The position numbers and the translations under genes are program-made. Shown piece after piece: positions 49,972 to 61,700 of a DNA stretch of 64,000 bases. The stretch is from contig NZ_BAMT01000002.1 of assembly GCF_000617925.1 (NCBI RefSeq), positions 62,001-126,000 on the forward strand, read 5' to 3'. Origin of the DNA: Methylobacillus glycogenes JCM 2850 (GTDB lineage: Bacteria; Pseudomonadota; Gammaproteobacteria; Burkholderiales; Methylophilaceae). Under the pieces are notes generated by a model. That model saw nothing but the letters and a program-made list of their open reading frames with translations. It had not been told where the DNA came from and did no database searches. Numbering within the stretch: the first letter of the stretch is position 1; the number at the start of each line of letters is the position of its first letter.

Positions 49972-51381
49972 TTAAATGCTGTAGTACATGCTGAACTCGA
50001 TTGGGTGTGGTGTCTGGCGCAGCTTGGTGACTTCTTCCATCTTCAAGTCAATGTAGCTGTTGATCCAGTCTTCGGAGAACACACCGCCACGGGTCAGGAA
50101 CTCGCGGTCCTTGTCCAAAGCTTCCAGTGCTTGTTCCAGGGAAGAGGCCACGGTTGGGATGGCTGCATCTTCTTCTGGTGGTAGATGGTAAAGATCCTTG
50201 GTGGCTGGCTCGCCAGGATGAATCTTGTTCTGCACGCCGTCCAGGCCTGCCATCAGCAGTGCGCTGAATGCCAGGTATGGGTTGGCAGTAGGATCAGGGA
50301 AGCGAGCCTCAATACGGCGAGCCTTATCGGAGTGAACGAAAGGAACGCGGATGGAGGCAGAGCGGTTCTTGGCGGAGTAAGCCAGCTTCACTGGAGCCTC
50401 AAAACCAGGTACCAGACGCTTGTAGGAGTTGGTGCCTGGGTTGGTGATGGCGTTCAGTGCGCGTGCGTGCTTGATGATGCCGCCGATGTAGTACAGAGCG
50501 AAATCGCTCAGGCCTGCATAGCCATTGCCTGCGAACAGGTTCTTGCCATCTTTCCATACAGACTGGTGCACGTGCATGCCGGAACCATTGTCACCAAACA
50601 TGGGCTTAGGCATGAAAGTAGCAGTCTTGCCGTAAGCGTGTGCAGTGTTCAGTACCACATACTTGAGCAATTGAGTCCAGTCAGCGCGCTGTACCAGGGT
50701 GCTGAACTTGGTGCCGATTTCACATTGACCAGCAGTTGCCACTTCGTGGTGATGTACTTCAACAGGTACGCCCAGTTCTTCCAGGGCAATTACCATGGCG
50801 GAGCGGATGTCGTGCAGGGAATCAACAGGAGGAACGGGGAAATAACCACCCTTAACGCCTGGACGGTGACCAGTATTGCCACCTTCAAACTTCTCGCCGG
50901 AAGCCCAAGCACCTTCTTCGGAGTTGATCTTGACCGAGCTGCCGCTCATATCGACGTTCCAGTTGATGGAGTCGAAAATGAAGAATTCTGGTTCTGGGCC
51001 GAAGAAAGCGGTATCGCCGATACCACTGGACTTCAAGTAGGCTTCAGCACGCTTGGCTACGCTACGTGGGCAACGGTCGTAACCCTTGCCATCGGTAGGA
51101 TCAATCACGTCACAGGTGAGGATCAGAGTAGGCTCGTCCATGAATGGATCGATGTTGGCAGTGTCCGGATCAGGCATCAATTGCATGTCGGAAGCCTGAA
51201 TGCCCTTCCAGCCAGCAATGGAGGAACCATCGAAAGCGTGGCCTTCAGTGAATTTGTCTTCGTCGAAGTGGGACACAGGCACGGTTACGTGCTGTTCCTT
51301 GCCCTTGGTGTCGGTGAAGCGAAAATCGACAAACTTGATGTCATTTTCCTTAACCAATTTTAATACGTCGGCCACCGCCAT
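49972..51381 (-). CDS. glnA: Glutamine synthetase type I
   Basis: GlnA makes glutamine from glutamate, ammonia and ATP. In this methylotroph it assimilates ammonia released by methylamine oxidation. The 469-residue product has the family motifs [73 protein letters not shown] and [10 protein letters not shown], and the adenylylation loop with [10 protein letters not shown]. The length is normal for the GSI-beta group. Upstream are a sigma-54 promoter and two NtrC-like sites, so it is probably induced by nitrogen limitation. Confidence 0.97.
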   Translation of the reverse strand: MAVADVLKLVKENDIKFVDFRFTDTKGKEQHVTVPVSHFDEDKFTEGHAFDGSSIAGWKGIQASDMQLMPDPDTANIDPFMDEPTLILTCDVIDPTDGKGYDRCPRSVAKRAEAYLKSSGIGDTAFFGPEPEFFIFDSINWNVDMSGSSVKINSEEGAWASGEKFEGGNTGHRPGVKGGYFPVPPVDSLHDIRSAMVIALEELGVPVEVHHHEVATAGQCEIGTKFSTLVQRADWTQLLKYVVLNTAHAYGKTATFMPKPMFGDNGSGMHVHQSVWKDGKNLFAGNGYAGLSDFALYYIGGIIKHARALNAITNPGTNSYKRLVPGFEAPVKLAYSAKNRSASIRVPFVHSDKARRIEARFPDPTANPYLAFSALLMAGLDGVQNKIHPGEPATKDLYHLPPEEDAAIPTVASSLEQALEALDKDREFLTRGGVFSEDWINSYIDLKMEEVTKLRQTPHPIEFSMYYSI

Positions 51382-51446
51382 TTGATTCTCCTAGCTCTTT
51401 TTGAATTAAGAAGGTTGTTAAAGCACTATGCTTGACACAACAGTGA

Positions 51447-51462
51447 AGCATGAACTGTGCCA
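51447..51462 (-). promoter_or_regulatory. Sigma-54 promoter of glnA
   Basis: On the minus strand the bases TGGCACAGTTCATGCT fit the -24/-12 consensus TGGCAC-N5-TTGCW with one change (A for T). The invariant GG and GC are 11 bases apart as needed. It lies about 66-81 bases upstream of the glnA ATG. Confidence 0.82.
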
Positions 51463-51522
51463 TTGAAAAAATGCAGATTCTCATTTTCACACATAAGGTT
51501 ATAAAAGAGAACTCCCTCGCAA

Positions 51523-51570
51523 TGCACCGAAATGATGCGTTGTGTCATTATTGTGCACAGTGTTGGTGCG
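51523..51570 (-). promoter_or_regulatory. Two NtrC-like binding sites upstream of glnA
   Basis: TGCACCGAAATGATGCG (51523-51539) matches 14 of 17 positions of the NtrC consensus TGCACCAAAATGGTGCA, and TGCACAGTGTTGGTGCG (51554-51570) matches 11, including both half-site cores. Centres are 31 bases apart (three helix turns) and the sites lie about 75-110 bases upstream of the sigma-54 promoter, the usual enhancer position. Confidence 0.75.
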
Positions 51571-51665
51571 TTAGCTTTGGTGCATGACCGACAGGCGTTG
51601 CCCTGCATGAACTTGTACTAGTTTTGGCGCTATACTCCCTTACTTACGCCAACAAGGAAATGGTC

Positions 51666-52121
51666 ATGGAATCCTTAAGCACAATTTTACAAAACGCAAG
51701 ACAGCGTGCGGAGCAACATGGCTTGCCCTATGCCGGAGCATTGACCCCGCAAGAAGCTCAGCAAGTCTTGACCCTGGCACCAGCTGCGCAATTGGTGGAT
51801 GTACGCACGCGTGCGGAACTTGAACTGGTAGGCCGGGTGCCCAATGCCACCCATATCGAATGGGCGTTTTATCCCGGGATGGTGGCCAACCCCGACTTTC
51901 TGGCCCAGCTGGATAAGCAGGTGGATCATGAAGTTTTGGTCATGTTTCTCTGCCGTACTGGCGGACGTTCGCACAATGCGGCGGTGCTGGCGAGCCAGGC
52001 TGGGTATGCAGAGGCGTATAACGTGCTTGAAGGCTTTGAGGGCGAATCGACTGTAGACACCAAGCAGCGTGGCCAGATCAATGGCTGGAAAGCCGCTGGC
52101 CTACCCTGGACCAATGCTTAA
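51666..52121 (+). CDS. Rhodanese-like sulfurtransferase
   Basis: The 151-residue single-domain rhodanese has AAQLVDVRTRAELELVGRVPNATHIEW, the active loop CRTGGRS with the catalytic Cys, and YAEAYNVLEGFEGE. It transfers sulfane sulfur to a thiol acceptor; the physiological partner is unknown. ATG 51666, with AAGGAA nine bases upstream, is preferred over the in-frame ATG at 51660. It is divergent from glnA and shares the NtrC-site region; whether NtrC affects it is unknown. Confidence 0.88.
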   Translation: MESLSTILQNARQRAEQHGLPYAGALTPQEAQQVLTLAPAAQLVDVRTRAELELVGRVPNATHIEWAFYPGMVANPDFLAQLDKQVDHEVLVMFLCRTGGRSHNAAVLASQAGYAEAYNVLEGFEGESTVDTKQRGQINGWKAAGLPWTNA

Positions 52122-52231
52122 ACAGTGAGCAATGGCTGAGCGTTTTTCAGCAGCAGGTTCAAAATAAACTAGCTTGTAGCATGCTGGCTGACTTTGAGGT
52201 TTTGCCTCTAACTCGTAGTGAATGAATCAAG

Positions 52232-53059
52232 ATGGATAAATACGCCGTCATAGGCAACCCGGTAGCGCACAGCAAATCTCCGCTTATCCATGCTGCATTT
52301 GCGCAGCAGACCAATCAAGCCCTGGAATATGGCCGCGTGCTTGCACCTCTGGATGGCTTTGCCAGTACCGTGCGTGAGTTGATTGATCAGGGCTATCAAG
52401 GGGTGAATGTCACCGTGCCCTTCAAGTTTGATGCTTATGAATGTGCGGATCAGCTCAGCGAGCGTGCACTAAAAGCGGGCGCTGTGAATACGCTCAGTTT
52501 TAGCGCACAAGGTATCGTTGGCGATAACACCGATGGGGCAGGGCTGGTACGCGATATTCTGCACAACCTCAATCTGCCCTTGCAGGGCAAGCGCGTGCTG
52601 TTGCTTGGTGCGGGTGGTGCATCGGAAGGAGTGTTGGGGCCGATATTGCAAACCCAGCCCACGTGTGTGCATATCGCTAATCGTACTTTAGACAAAGCGG
52701 TTGCCATGGTCAGCAGGGCCAAGCCCAATGCCCAAGCCAATAATACGGTGGAGCTTGAGGCGTGTAGCTTTGCTGATCTTGCTGGCAAGCAGTACGACAT
52801 TGTCATCAATGCCACCTCCAGTGGTCTCAGCAATGAGGCCTTACCCTTGCCGCCAGATTTATTTGCGGATCATGCCCTGGCTTACGACATGATGTATGGG
52901 CGTGAAACGCCTTTCATGCACTATGCGCGGCAGGAATCTGCCAGCCTGATTGCCGATGGGCTGGGCATGTTGGTAGAGCAGGCGGCCGAAGCCTTCTTTA
53001 TCTGGCGTGGAGTACGACCTGAGACTGCACCTGTTATGCAAGCGATGCGCGCAGCATGA
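52232..53059 (+). CDS. aroE: Shikimate dehydrogenase
   Basis: AroE reduces 3-dehydroshikimate with NADPH. The 275-residue product starts MDKYAVIGNPVAHSKSPLIHAAFA (shikimate-binding Ser), has GVNVTVPFKFDAYECAD (catalytic Lys), GDNTDGAGLVRDI, the NADP loop LLLGAGGASEGVLGPIL and NRT, and DMMYGRETPF. It overlaps mtgA by 4 bases. Confidence 0.96.
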   Translation: MDKYAVIGNPVAHSKSPLIHAAFAQQTNQALEYGRVLAPLDGFASTVRELIDQGYQGVNVTVPFKFDAYECADQLSERALKAGAVNTLSFSAQGIVGDNTDGAGLVRDILHNLNLPLQGKRVLLLGAGGASEGVLGPILQTQPTCVHIANRTLDKAVAMVSRAKPNAQANNTVELEACSFADLAGKQYDIVINATSSGLSNEALPLPPDLFADHALAYDMMYGRETPFMHYARQESASLIADGLGMLVEQAAEAFFIWRGVRPETAPVMQAMRAA

Positions 53060-53748
53060 TGCGCAGAGTGATATTGCAACTGTTGCTGCTGTTGCTGGTG
53101 CTGGTGACGGTTTATCAGCTTTGGATTTTTCTGCATATCTGCTGGTGGGTAGATCACAACCCGGACAGCACGGCCTTTATGCGCAACAGCCTCTCTACGC
53201 TGGAGCAAACCAAGCCTAATGCCAAGTTGCAGCATCAATGGGTGGAATACCGCAAAATCTCCAGCAATCTCAAACGCGCCGTGGTGGCCTCTGAGGATGG
53301 CAAGTTTATAGACCACGAAGGCTTTGACTGGGACGGCATACAAAAAGCCTACGAGAAGAACTGGCAAAAAGGCCGCATTGTGGCCGGAGGCTCGACCATT
53401 TCACAACAATTGGCGAAGAATCTGTTTTTGTCCACCAAACGCACCCCCTGGCGCAAGCTGGAAGAGGCTGCCATCACCTGGATGCTGGAGCGCATGATGA
53501 GCAAGCGCCGCATTTTTGAGATTTATCTTAATGTCATTGAATGGGGCAATGGTGTGTTCGGTGCCGAGGCTGCGGCGCGGCATTATTACAAGACCAGCGC
53601 CGCCAATCTCAGCAGCCATCAGGCGGCTAAACTGGCGGCCATGATCCCCAATCCGCGTTATTACGATCAGCATCGCGACGCGCGCGGCCTGGCCCGCAAA
53701 ACGGGTATCATAGAATCACGCATGCGTTTTGCCGCGATTCCGCGCTAG
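53056..53748 (+). CDS. mtgA: Monofunctional peptidoglycan glycosyltransferase
   Basis: MtgA polymerises lipid II into glycan strands without transpeptidation. The 230-residue product has one N-terminal membrane helix (residues 5-28) and the GT51 motifs AVVASEDGKFIDHEGFDWDG, GGSTISQQLAKNLFLS, KLEEAAITWMLERMMSKRRIFEIYLNVIEWGNGVFGAEAAA and LAAMIPNPRYYD. It is complete. The start overlaps the aroE stop; a strong terminator follows. Confidence 0.95.
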   Translation: MMRRVILQLLLLLLVLVTVYQLWIFLHICWWVDHNPDSTAFMRNSLSTLEQTKPNAKLQHQWVEYRKISSNLKRAVVASEDGKFIDHEGFDWDGIQKAYEKNWQKGRIVAGGSTISQQLAKNLFLSTKRTPWRKLEEAAITWMLERMMSKRRIFEIYLNVIEWGNGVFGAEAAARHYYKTSAANLSSHQAAKLAAMIPNPRYYDQHRDARGLARKTGIIESRMRFAAIPR

Positions 53749-53776
53749 GCATTGCCAGCAAGCTCTAGCTATCGCC

Positions 53777-53815
53777 CAAACAAACAAGCCGCACAGGGTG
53801 CGGCTTGTTTGTTTG
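53777..53815. terminator. Strong bidirectional terminator
   Basis: CAAACAAACAAGCCGCAC (53777-53794) pairs perfectly over 18 bases with the run at 53798-53815 across an AGG loop. It lies between the convergent mtgA and uvrA genes and has T-rich arms on both strands. Confidence 0.93.
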
Positions 53816-53838
53816 CAGGCCTGGGCAGGCTGCAGCGC

Positions 53839-56652
53839 TTATTTCAGCAGTGGCTTGAGGTATTTGCCTGTGTAACTACCCTTGGTGGCCGCCACTTGTT
53901 CCGGGGTGCCATTGGCAATCATGGTGCCGCCGCCGTCGCCGCCTTCTGGGCCCATGTCTATGATCCAGTCGGCAGTCTTGATCACATCCAGGTTGTGCTC
54001 AATGATGACAATGGTATTGCCATGGTCGCGCAAGCGGTGCAGCACATCCAGCAACAGTTGAATATCGGCAAAATGTAGCCCTGTGGTTGGCTCATCCAGG
54101 ATGTACAGCGTGCGCCCCGTATCACGCTTGGATAACTCCAGTGCCAGTTTCACGCGTTGTGCCTCGCCGCCAGATAGTGTGGTGGCAGACTGACCCAGGG
54201 TGATATAACCCAGGCCCACATCCAGCAGTGTTTGCAGTTTGCGCGCCACCACGGGCACGGCATCAAAGAACTCACGTGCCTGCTCCACCGTCATCGCCAG
54301 AATCTCGTGGATATTCTTGCCCTTGTAATGAATTTCCAGGGTTTCACGGTTATAGCGATGGCCTTTACACACATCGCATGGCACATACACATCGGGCAGG
54401 AAATGCATTTCCACGCGAATCACACCATCGCCCTGGCAGGCTTCGCAGCGGCCACCCTTGACGTTAAATGAATAACGACCAGGGCCATAACCACGCGCAC
54501 GGCTTTCCGGCACGCCAGCAAACAGATCGCGTATGGGTGTGAACAAGCCAGTGTAGGTGGCAGGGTTGGAGCGTGGCGTACGGCCTATCGGGCTTTGATC
54601 CACATCCACGACTTTATCGAAGAACTCCAGGCCCTCAATTTCCTTAAACGCGGCGGGCTCTGCCGAGCTGCCATAGAGGTGCTTGGCCACCACGCGGTAT
54701 AGCGTGTCGTTGATGAGCGTGGATTTGCCAGAGCCTGAGACCCCGGTCACGCAGGTCAAGAGACCCACGGGTAAATCCACACTGACATCCTTGAGGTTGT
54801 TGCCTGTGGCGTGGGAGAGCTTGAGCCAGCGCTTGGGGTCAGGTGCATGACGTTTCTTGGGTACGGCAATTTCCTTGACCCCGCTGAGGTATTTCCCGGT
54901 CAAGGAATCAGCGTTGGCCTGAATTTCGGCAGGCGTGCCTGCGGCGACAATATTGCCACCATGTTCGCCTGCGCCTGGGCCGATATCCACCACATAATCT
55001 GCTGCCAGGATGGCATCTTGGTCATGTTCCACCACAATAACGCTGTTGCCGATGTCGCGCAGGCGCACCAGGGTTTGCAACAGTCTGTCGTTATCACGCT
55101 GGTGCAAGCCTATAGAGGGTTCGTCCAGCACATACATTACGCCTGTGAGGCCGGAACCTATCTGCGAAGCCAGGCGGATACGCTGCGCCTCGCCGCCGGA
55201 TAAAGTCTCGGCAGAGCGTGACAGCGAGAGATATTCCAGGCCAACATTGGTGAGGAATTTCAGGCGGCTGCTGATTTCCTGCACGATCTTGTCGGCAATC
55301 GCCAGCTTCTGGCCGCTGAGTTGCAGCGTATCGAAGAAATGCTGGGCCTCCTTCAGCGGCGCTTCGCAGACTTCGTGGATATTGCGGCTGCCGACCTTGA
55401 CGTGGCGTGCCTCACGTCGCAGACGTGTGCCGCTGCATTCGGGGCAGGCCTGAGAGTTAAGATACTTGGCCAGCTCTTCACGCACGGTGATGGAGTCGGT
55501 TTCATGGTAACGGCGCTGCAGATTGTTGAGTATGCCCTCAAAGCTATGGCTCTTTTCATAGAGCTTGCCGCGCTCGTTCATATACTGGAAGGCTATGCTT
55601 TCCTTGCCACTGCCGTTCAGCAGCACATCCTGGACTTCGGCAGGCAAGGCTTCAAATGCCAGTTCCAGATCAAAGCCATAATGCTGGGCCAGGCTCTGCA
55701 ACATCTGGAAGTAGAACTGGTTGCGCTTGTCCCAGCCCTTGATGGCACCACTGGCTAAAGACAAATGTGGGAAGGCGACCACACGCTTAGGGTCGAAGAA
55801 GCTGATCTGCCCCAGGCCATCACATTTAGGGCAAGCGCCCATGGGGTTGTTGAAGGAGAACAAGCGTGGCTCAAGCTCGGCCAGTGAGTAATCGCACACC
55901 GGGCAGGAGAACTTGGCTGAGAACAGGTGTTCCTTATTGCTATCCATTTCCAGTGCTACGGCTTTGCCATCGGCCAGACGTAAGGCAGTTTCGAAAGACT
56001 CTGCCAGGCGCTGCTTCATATCAGCGCGTATCTTCAGTCTGTCCACCACCACATCGACATTATGCTTGATGGTCTTGGCCAGCTTGGGCACGGCGTCCAG
56101 CTCATAGGTTTCACCATCCACGCGCACGCGGACAAAACCCTGAGCCTTCAGCTCTTCAAACAGATCCAGTTGCTCACCCTTGCGATTGCTGACCACTGGC
56201 GCCAGTATCATGAGTCTGGTGTCTTCAGGCAGATTCAGCACACTGTCCACCATCTGAGACACAGTCTGGGCTTCAAGCTTGATGCCATGGTCCGGGCACT
56301 CAGGGTCGCCGCGCGCGTAGAGCAGACGCAGATAATCGTGAATCTCGGTGACCGTGCCCACGGTAGAGCGTGGATTGTGCGAGGTGGATTTCTGTTCTAT
56401 CGAGATTGCAGGTGACAAGCCCTCGATCAGATCGACATCTGGCTTGTCCATGCGCGCGAGGAACTGGCGGGCATAGGCCGATAACGACTCGACATAGCGG
56501 CGTTGCCCTTCGGCATACAGAGTGTCAAATGCCAGTGAGGACTTACCTGAGCCCGACAGGCCCGTAATCACAATCAGCTTGTTGCGTGGCAGGTCCAGTG
56601 AGACATTCTTCAGATTGTGGGTGCGGGCACCACGTATGCGTATGTAATCCAT
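53839..56652 (-). CDS. uvrA: Excinuclease ABC subunit A
   Basis: UvrA is the damage-recognition ATPase of nucleotide excision repair. The 937-residue product is intact with two ABC modules: the first Walker [21 protein letters not shown], the first signature [19 protein letters not shown], the second Walker [18 protein letters not shown] and signature [19 protein letters not shown]; two zinc modules are seen ([28 protein letters not shown] and CEACQGDGV with [10 protein letters not shown]). It is divergent from the MFS gene, the classical uvrA-MFS-ssb order of beta-proteobacteria. Confidence 0.97.
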   Translation of the reverse strand: MDYIRIRGARTHNLKNVSLDLPRNKLIVITGLSGSGKSSLAFDTLYAEGQRRYVESLSAYARQFLARMDKPDVDLIEGLSPAISIEQKSTSHNPRSTVGTVTEIHDYLRLLYARGDPECPDHGIKLEAQTVSQMVDSVLNLPEDTRLMILAPVVSNRKGEQLDLFEELKAQGFVRVRVDGETYELDAVPKLAKTIKHNVDVVVDRLKIRADMKQRLAESFETALRLADGKAVALEMDSNKEHLFSAKFSCPVCDYSLAELEPRLFSFNNPMGACPKCDGLGQISFFDPKRVVAFPHLSLASGAIKGWDKRNQFYFQMLQSLAQHYGFDLELAFEALPAEVQDVLLNGSGKESIAFQYMNERGKLYEKSHSFEGILNNLQRRYHETDSITVREELAKYLNSQACPECSGTRLRREARHVKVGSRNIHEVCEAPLKEAQHFFDTLQLSGQKLAIADKIVQEISSRLKFLTNVGLEYLSLSRSAETLSGGEAQRIRLASQIGSGLTGVMYVLDEPSIGLHQRDNDRLLQTLVRLRDIGNSVIVVEHDQDAILAADYVVDIGPGAGEHGGNIVAAGTPAEIQANADSLTGKYLSGVKEIAVPKKRHAPDPKRWLKLSHATGNNLKDVSVDLPVGLLTCVTGVSGSGKSTLINDTLYRVVAKHLYGSSAEPAAFKEIEGLEFFDKVVDVDQSPIGRTPRSNPATYTGLFTPIRDLFAGVPESRARGYGPGRYSFNVKGGRCEACQGDGVIRVEMHFLPDVYVPCDVCKGHRYNRETLEIHYKGKNIHEILAMTVEQAREFFDAVPVVARKLQTLLDVGLGYITLGQSATTLSGGEAQRVKLALELSKRDTGRTLYILDEPTTGLHFADIQLLLDVLHRLRDHGNTIVIIEHNLDVIKTADWIIDMGPEGGDGGGTMIANGTPEQVAATKGSYTGKYLKPLLK

Positions 56653-56747
56653 TGAATAGAGACTTATCGCCTGTTGGGTTTAGTTAACTTAAGGTGGGGC
56701 AACCTGTTAATATACGCAACTTCGCCTGTTTACTTCAACGATTTTTA

Positions 56748-58123
56748 ATGTCAACGCCTAATCGCATGTCCGCTGTCGAACTGCGGGCTACCTTGAGCCT
56801 GGCCTCTATCTATGGCTTGCGCATGTTGGGCATGTTCCTGATCCTGCCTATCTTTGCCATCTACGCCGAGACTCTGCCCAGCGGACATGATCACTTTTAT
56901 ATTGGCCTGGCGCTGGGCGCTTATGGTCTGACCCAGGCTTTGTTCCAATTACCTTTCGGTATGGCCTCGGATCGCATAGGCCGCAAGAACATGATTTATG
57001 TCGGCCTGGTCATCTTTGCCATAGGCAGCCTGGTGGCAGCCCTTGCCGATGACATCCACATGATCATCGTCGGTCGCGCTATTCAGGGCGCAGGGGCGGT
57101 ATCGGCGGCCGTTACCGCGCTGGTGGCCGACCTCACGCGTGAAGAGCACAGAACCAAGCCATGGCCATGATAGGCGGCAGCATAGGTGTGACCTTTGCCT
57201 TGTCGCTGATACTCGGCCCCACCCTGAACCAGTGGATAGGCGTCTCCGGCATCTTTATGCTGACAGGTGTGCTGGCCTTGCTAGCGATACTGGATATCAA
57301 GTATCTGGTGCCTGATCCGCAGATCAGCCGTTTCCACTCCGACACCCAGGCCGCTCCGGGCAAACTAGGCCCAGTGCTGCGCGACACCCAGTTGCTGCGT
57401 TTGAATTTCGGCATCTTTGCGCTGCATGCCTCGCATATGGCCATGTTTGTGGTGGTGCCGTTTGCGCTCAAGCAAGGCAGTGGCATGAGCGAAAACGATC
57501 ACTGGATGATTTATCTGCCCATCATGCTGATTTCCCTGGGCTTGATGGTGCCTGCCATCATCTATGGCGAAAAGAAAGCCAAGCTCAAGCAAGTGTTTAT
57601 CGCCAGCGTGTCTGTCATGCTGCTGGCAGAAATTGCCTTTGGTTTATGGATCAACAGTTTCTGGGGGGTAGTCACCGCATTGACCGTGTTCTTCATCGCC
57701 TTCAACGTTCTTGAAGCCATCATGCCCTCGACCATTTCCAAGCAAGCACCCGCCTCGGCCAAGGGCACGGCGATAGGGGTATTCAATACCGCGCAGTCTC
57801 TAGGTATCTTCGTTGGCGGCGTTTCTGGTGGCTGGCTGTCGAGCGAATATGGCTATGCTGCCGTGTTTGTCTTCTGTGGCATACTGATGATCCTGTGGCT
57901 GGTCAGCGTCATGACCATGCAGCCACCTGCCGCGGTCCGCAGCCGCATGTTCCACCTGCCTGCTGGGCATGGTTTAGATACAGCGCTGCTCTCCAGGCAA
58001 CTGGCTGCGTTGCCAGGGGTGCGAGAATCCGTCGTCCTGCCCGCTGAGGGCATGGTGATATTAAAAGTAGACATGCAGGCAAGCTGGGATGATTCTGCAG
58101 CGCTGCAATTGATTAAGGGATAA
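56748..58123 (+). CDS. MFS transporter, YajR-like with C-terminal domain (one frameshift)
   Basis: The reconstructed protein has about 458 residues: 12 transmembrane helices with the MFS motif [18 protein letters not shown] between helices 2 and 3, and a soluble C-terminal domain ([30 protein letters not shown]), a ferredoxin-like YAM domain as in E. coli YajR. The substrate is unknown. The frame is lost near 57158; adding one G gives [23 protein letters not shown] 56748 is chosen because it begins the conserved first segment. It lies directly before ssb. Confidence 0.9.
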
Positions 58124-58125
58124 AA

Positions 58126-58638
58126 ATGGCATCGGTTAACAAGGTAATTCTGGTCGGCAATCTGGGGCGTGATCCCGAAGTGCGCTACATGCCCAATGGC
58201 GAAGCGGTCTGTAACTTCAGCATTGCCACCACTGATAACTGGAAAGACAAAAACGGTCAGCGCCAGGAGCGCACGGAGTGGCACAACATTGTCATGTACC
58301 GCAAATTGGCTGAAATTGCTGGCGAATACCTGAAGAAGGGCAGGCCAGTCTATGTAGAGGGCCGCCTGCAGACCCGCAAGTGGCAAACCAAAGAAGGCCA
58401 GGACAGATACACCACTGAAATCATTGCCGACCAAATGCAAATGCTGGGTGGCCGTGATGGTGGTGGCGGTGGAGGTGGTGCTAGCTATGATGGCGGCGAA
58501 GACTTCAACCAGGACTATAGCCAGTCCGCGCCCAGACAATCATCAGCGCCTGCGCCCTCTCAACAGCGTCAAGCTCCTGCGGCCAAGCCAGCAGGTGGTA
58601 ACAACTTTGATGATTTCGAGGACGATATTCCGTTCTAA
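58126..58638 (+). CDS. ssb: Single-stranded DNA-binding protein
   Basis: The 170-residue product has an OB-fold ([22 protein letters not shown], then [45 protein letters not shown]), a Gly/Gln/Pro-rich linker and the acidic C-terminal tip DDFEDDIPF that recruits partner proteins. It starts 2 bases after the MFS stop. It acts in replication, recombination and repair. A terminator follows at 58677. Confidence 0.97.
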   Translation: MASVNKVILVGNLGRDPEVRYMPNGEAVCNFSIATTDNWKDKNGQRQERTEWHNIVMYRKLAEIAGEYLKKGRPVYVEGRLQTRKWQTKEGQDRYTTEIIADQMQMLGGRDGGGGGGGASYDGGEDFNQDYSQSAPRQSSAPAPSQQRQAPAAKPAGGNNFDDFEDDIPF

Positions 58639-58676
58639 TCCACAAGCCGGATGTGAATATACACGCTAGATAAGAC

Positions 58677-58708
58677 AGCCCAAGGTGTTAAGCATCTTGG
58701 GCTTTTTT
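58677..58708 (+). terminator. Terminator of ssb
   Basis: AGCCCAAG (58677-58684) pairs with CTTGGGCT (58696-58703), followed by TTTTT. The next gene begins almost at once and seems to have lost its 5' part. Confidence 0.88.
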
Positions 58709-58779
58709 ATGCGCCTTGCCATGATGATATTGGATGCCTAGCCTCCAGTCTGGGGGAAGCGCCGCCACAGACCATTGCG

Positions 58780-61700
58780 GTGATTCCAGTGCTGCGTAAC
58801 GGGCGCTTGCTGGGCGTGCTGGAGTTTGCCACCTTGCATACCTTCGGTTTGCGTGAGCAAGCCCTGCTGGATGCATTGACCCCGGCCCTGGCAGTCAATC
58901 TAGAGATATTGGAGCGCAGCATCAGAACCCAGGAGCTCCTGATGGAAACCACCAGCCAGGCCAGCAGACTGGAAGCCCAAACCGGGGAGCTGGAAGCCAG
59001 GCAGAAGGAAGTGGTGGCAACTGAAGCCTGGTTCCGCGGCATTGTGGAATCTGCACCAGATGGCATGCTGGTCATAGACCGTTCCGGCACCATCATGCTG
59101 GTCAACCCACCATTGGCGCATATGTTCAGATTCCCGATAGAAGAACTGATAGGCAAGCCGATTGAAGTCCTGGTGCCTAGCAAAATCCGGCAACAGCATG
59201 TGGAGTGGCGTAATCACTTTATTCAAACGCCCGAGCGGGAACGTGTATCCATGGAATTGCGCGGCGCGAGGATGGATGGCAGCGAGTTTCCCGTGGATGT
59301 CAGCCTGGCCAAACTGCCTGATATAGGGGGGCGTGGCTTGTGTGTCTGCGCTTCTATTCGCGATGTTACTGCACGCAAGGCGGCTGAGCGAGATTTGCAC
59401 GATAGCCGCACCTTGATAGAAGGCGTGATTGAAAACAGCCCTGCGGCGGTTTATTTCAAGGATATCCAAGGCCGTTACAAGATCGTAAATCGGCGCTGGG
59501 AGGAAATTACAGGCATTTCCAGGCAGCGAGCCATAGGCAGCGATGATAGCGAGCTATTCCCGCCGGAAGAGGCCGAGGTCATCATGAACAATGACCGCTA
59601 TGTGGCGGAGCAGGGCCAGGCCCTGGAAATCGAGGAGTTGGTGCCCACGGCCAATCTTGGCGAGCGTACCTGTCTTTCCAACAAATTCCCGCTTTACTCC
59701 TACGATGGCAGCTTGCTGGGGGTGTGCGGGGTTTCCACTGATGTCACAGAGCGTAATCAGGCGGTACAAGAAGTAATACGCGCCAAACAAGTGGCGGAAG
59801 ATGCAACCCGCGCTAAAAGCGATTTTCTCGCCAATATGAGTCATGAGATACGCACCCCCATGAACGCCATCATAGGCATGTCACACCTGGCCTTGCAGAC
59901 CGATCTCAATAATGCCCAGCGCAACTATATTGGCAAGGTCAATCTCGCTGCGGAAAGCCTGCTGGGCATCATCAATGACATTCTGGATTTCTCCAAGATA
60001 GAAGCCGGGCGCATGGAGATGGAAGCCGTAGCTTTCCGCCTGGAAGATGTCATGGATCATCTGGCCAATGTAGTGGGCATACGTGCTGAAGACAAAGGCT
60101 TGGAGCTACTTTTTGATATCAAGCAGGATGTACCGGGCACACTGGTGGGAGATGCCTTGCGGCTGGGGCAGATACTGATCAATCTGGGTAGCAATGCGAG
60201 CAAGTTTACCGAGCAGGGCGAGATTGTGGTCGGTATTGAAACCGTTGCTGTCTCGGAAAATAAACATGAGCTACATTTCTGGGTCAGTGATACCGGCATA
60301 GGCATGAGCGAAGAACAATGTGGCAAATTGTTCCAATCCTTCAGTCAGGCGGATACTTCGACTACCCGCAAATATGGCGGCACTGGCCTGGGCTTGGCGA
60401 TTTCAAAAAACCTGGTCGAGTTGATGGGCGGCAAAATCTGGGTTGAAAGCCAATTGGGCAAGGGTTCCACCTTCCACTTCCAGGTCAGCTTTGGCACTAG
60501 CGAGGATATTTTTTCGCGTCGCATGTTCCATGCGGGGGAGCTGTTAGGCGTGCGGGTGCTGGTGGTGGATGACAATATGTCTGCCCGCGAAATTCTCTCC
60601 ACCATGGCACGTACCTTTGGCCTAGAAGTCGATGCCGCCTGGGATGGCGCTCAGGCCTTGGACATGTTGGCCAAGGCTGATGCTCATGGCCTGCCATATG
60701 ATTTGGTGCTGATGGACTGGAAAATGCCCAAGCTGGATGGCATAGAGACTGTGCAGCGCATGCTGCAGGCTGGCCTGACGCAAACACCTGCGGTGATTAT
60801 GGTCACAGCGTTTGGCCGCAAGGAGGCACTGGAGTCTGCCAGACAGCGAGAGATACCTATCCGTTTGGCCTTGACCAAGCCTGTTACCCCTTCGCATCTG
60901 CTGGAGGCCGTGGGGGAGGCGCTTGGCAAAGGCAATATCGTGGAATATTCCGCAGTAAAAACCTCCGCAGATGATCAAGCCATTGCGGCATTGTATGGCG
61001 CGCGCATACTGGTGGTGGAAGACAATGATCTCAACCAGGAGCTGGCGCAGGAACTGCTAGAACGTGCTGGCATGCAGGTGGTGATTGCCGTCAATGGGGC
61101 AGAAGCCTTGAAACTGCTGGAAAAAGACGCTGCCTTTGATGGCATTCTGATGGATTGCCAGATGCCCGTGATGGATGGCTATACTGCAACTCAGGCCATC
61201 CGTGCCAATCCCTCACTGCGGCATTTGCCCATCATTGCCATGACAGCCAACGCCATGGCAGGCGACAGGCAGAAAGTCATAGATGCGGGCATGCTGGATC
61301 ATATTGCCAAGCCGCTCAATATTGCCTCCATGTTTGAGATCATGCCAAGTGGATCAGGCCACAATCCAGCAGCATGGACGTCAGCTACCTGGAGGCCAGC
61401 GAGTTTACCGATCTGGTCGGCATAGATGTAGATAAGGGCTTGCAGGTTTGTATGCACGATGTTGAGCTTTACCGTCGGGTATTGATCAAATTCCGTGAGG
61501 GGCAGCAGGATTTCGAGCAGCGTTTCCAGGCGGCAATAGCAGGGGATGATGACAACGCTCCGGCCCGAGAGGCGCACACCTTGCGTGGGGTGGCTGGCAA
61601 TATCGGGGCCACTGCATTGCAGACCTCTGCTGCCAAACTGGAAGCAGCATGCATGACCACGGAGGCCGCAGCCGCTAGTGATCCTCAAGCGGATAGCCTT

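Noticed and set aside
50185..51363. 392-codon ORF on the plus strand opposite glnA
   Set aside because: Shadow of the biased glnA sequence; no ribosome site and no family resemblance.
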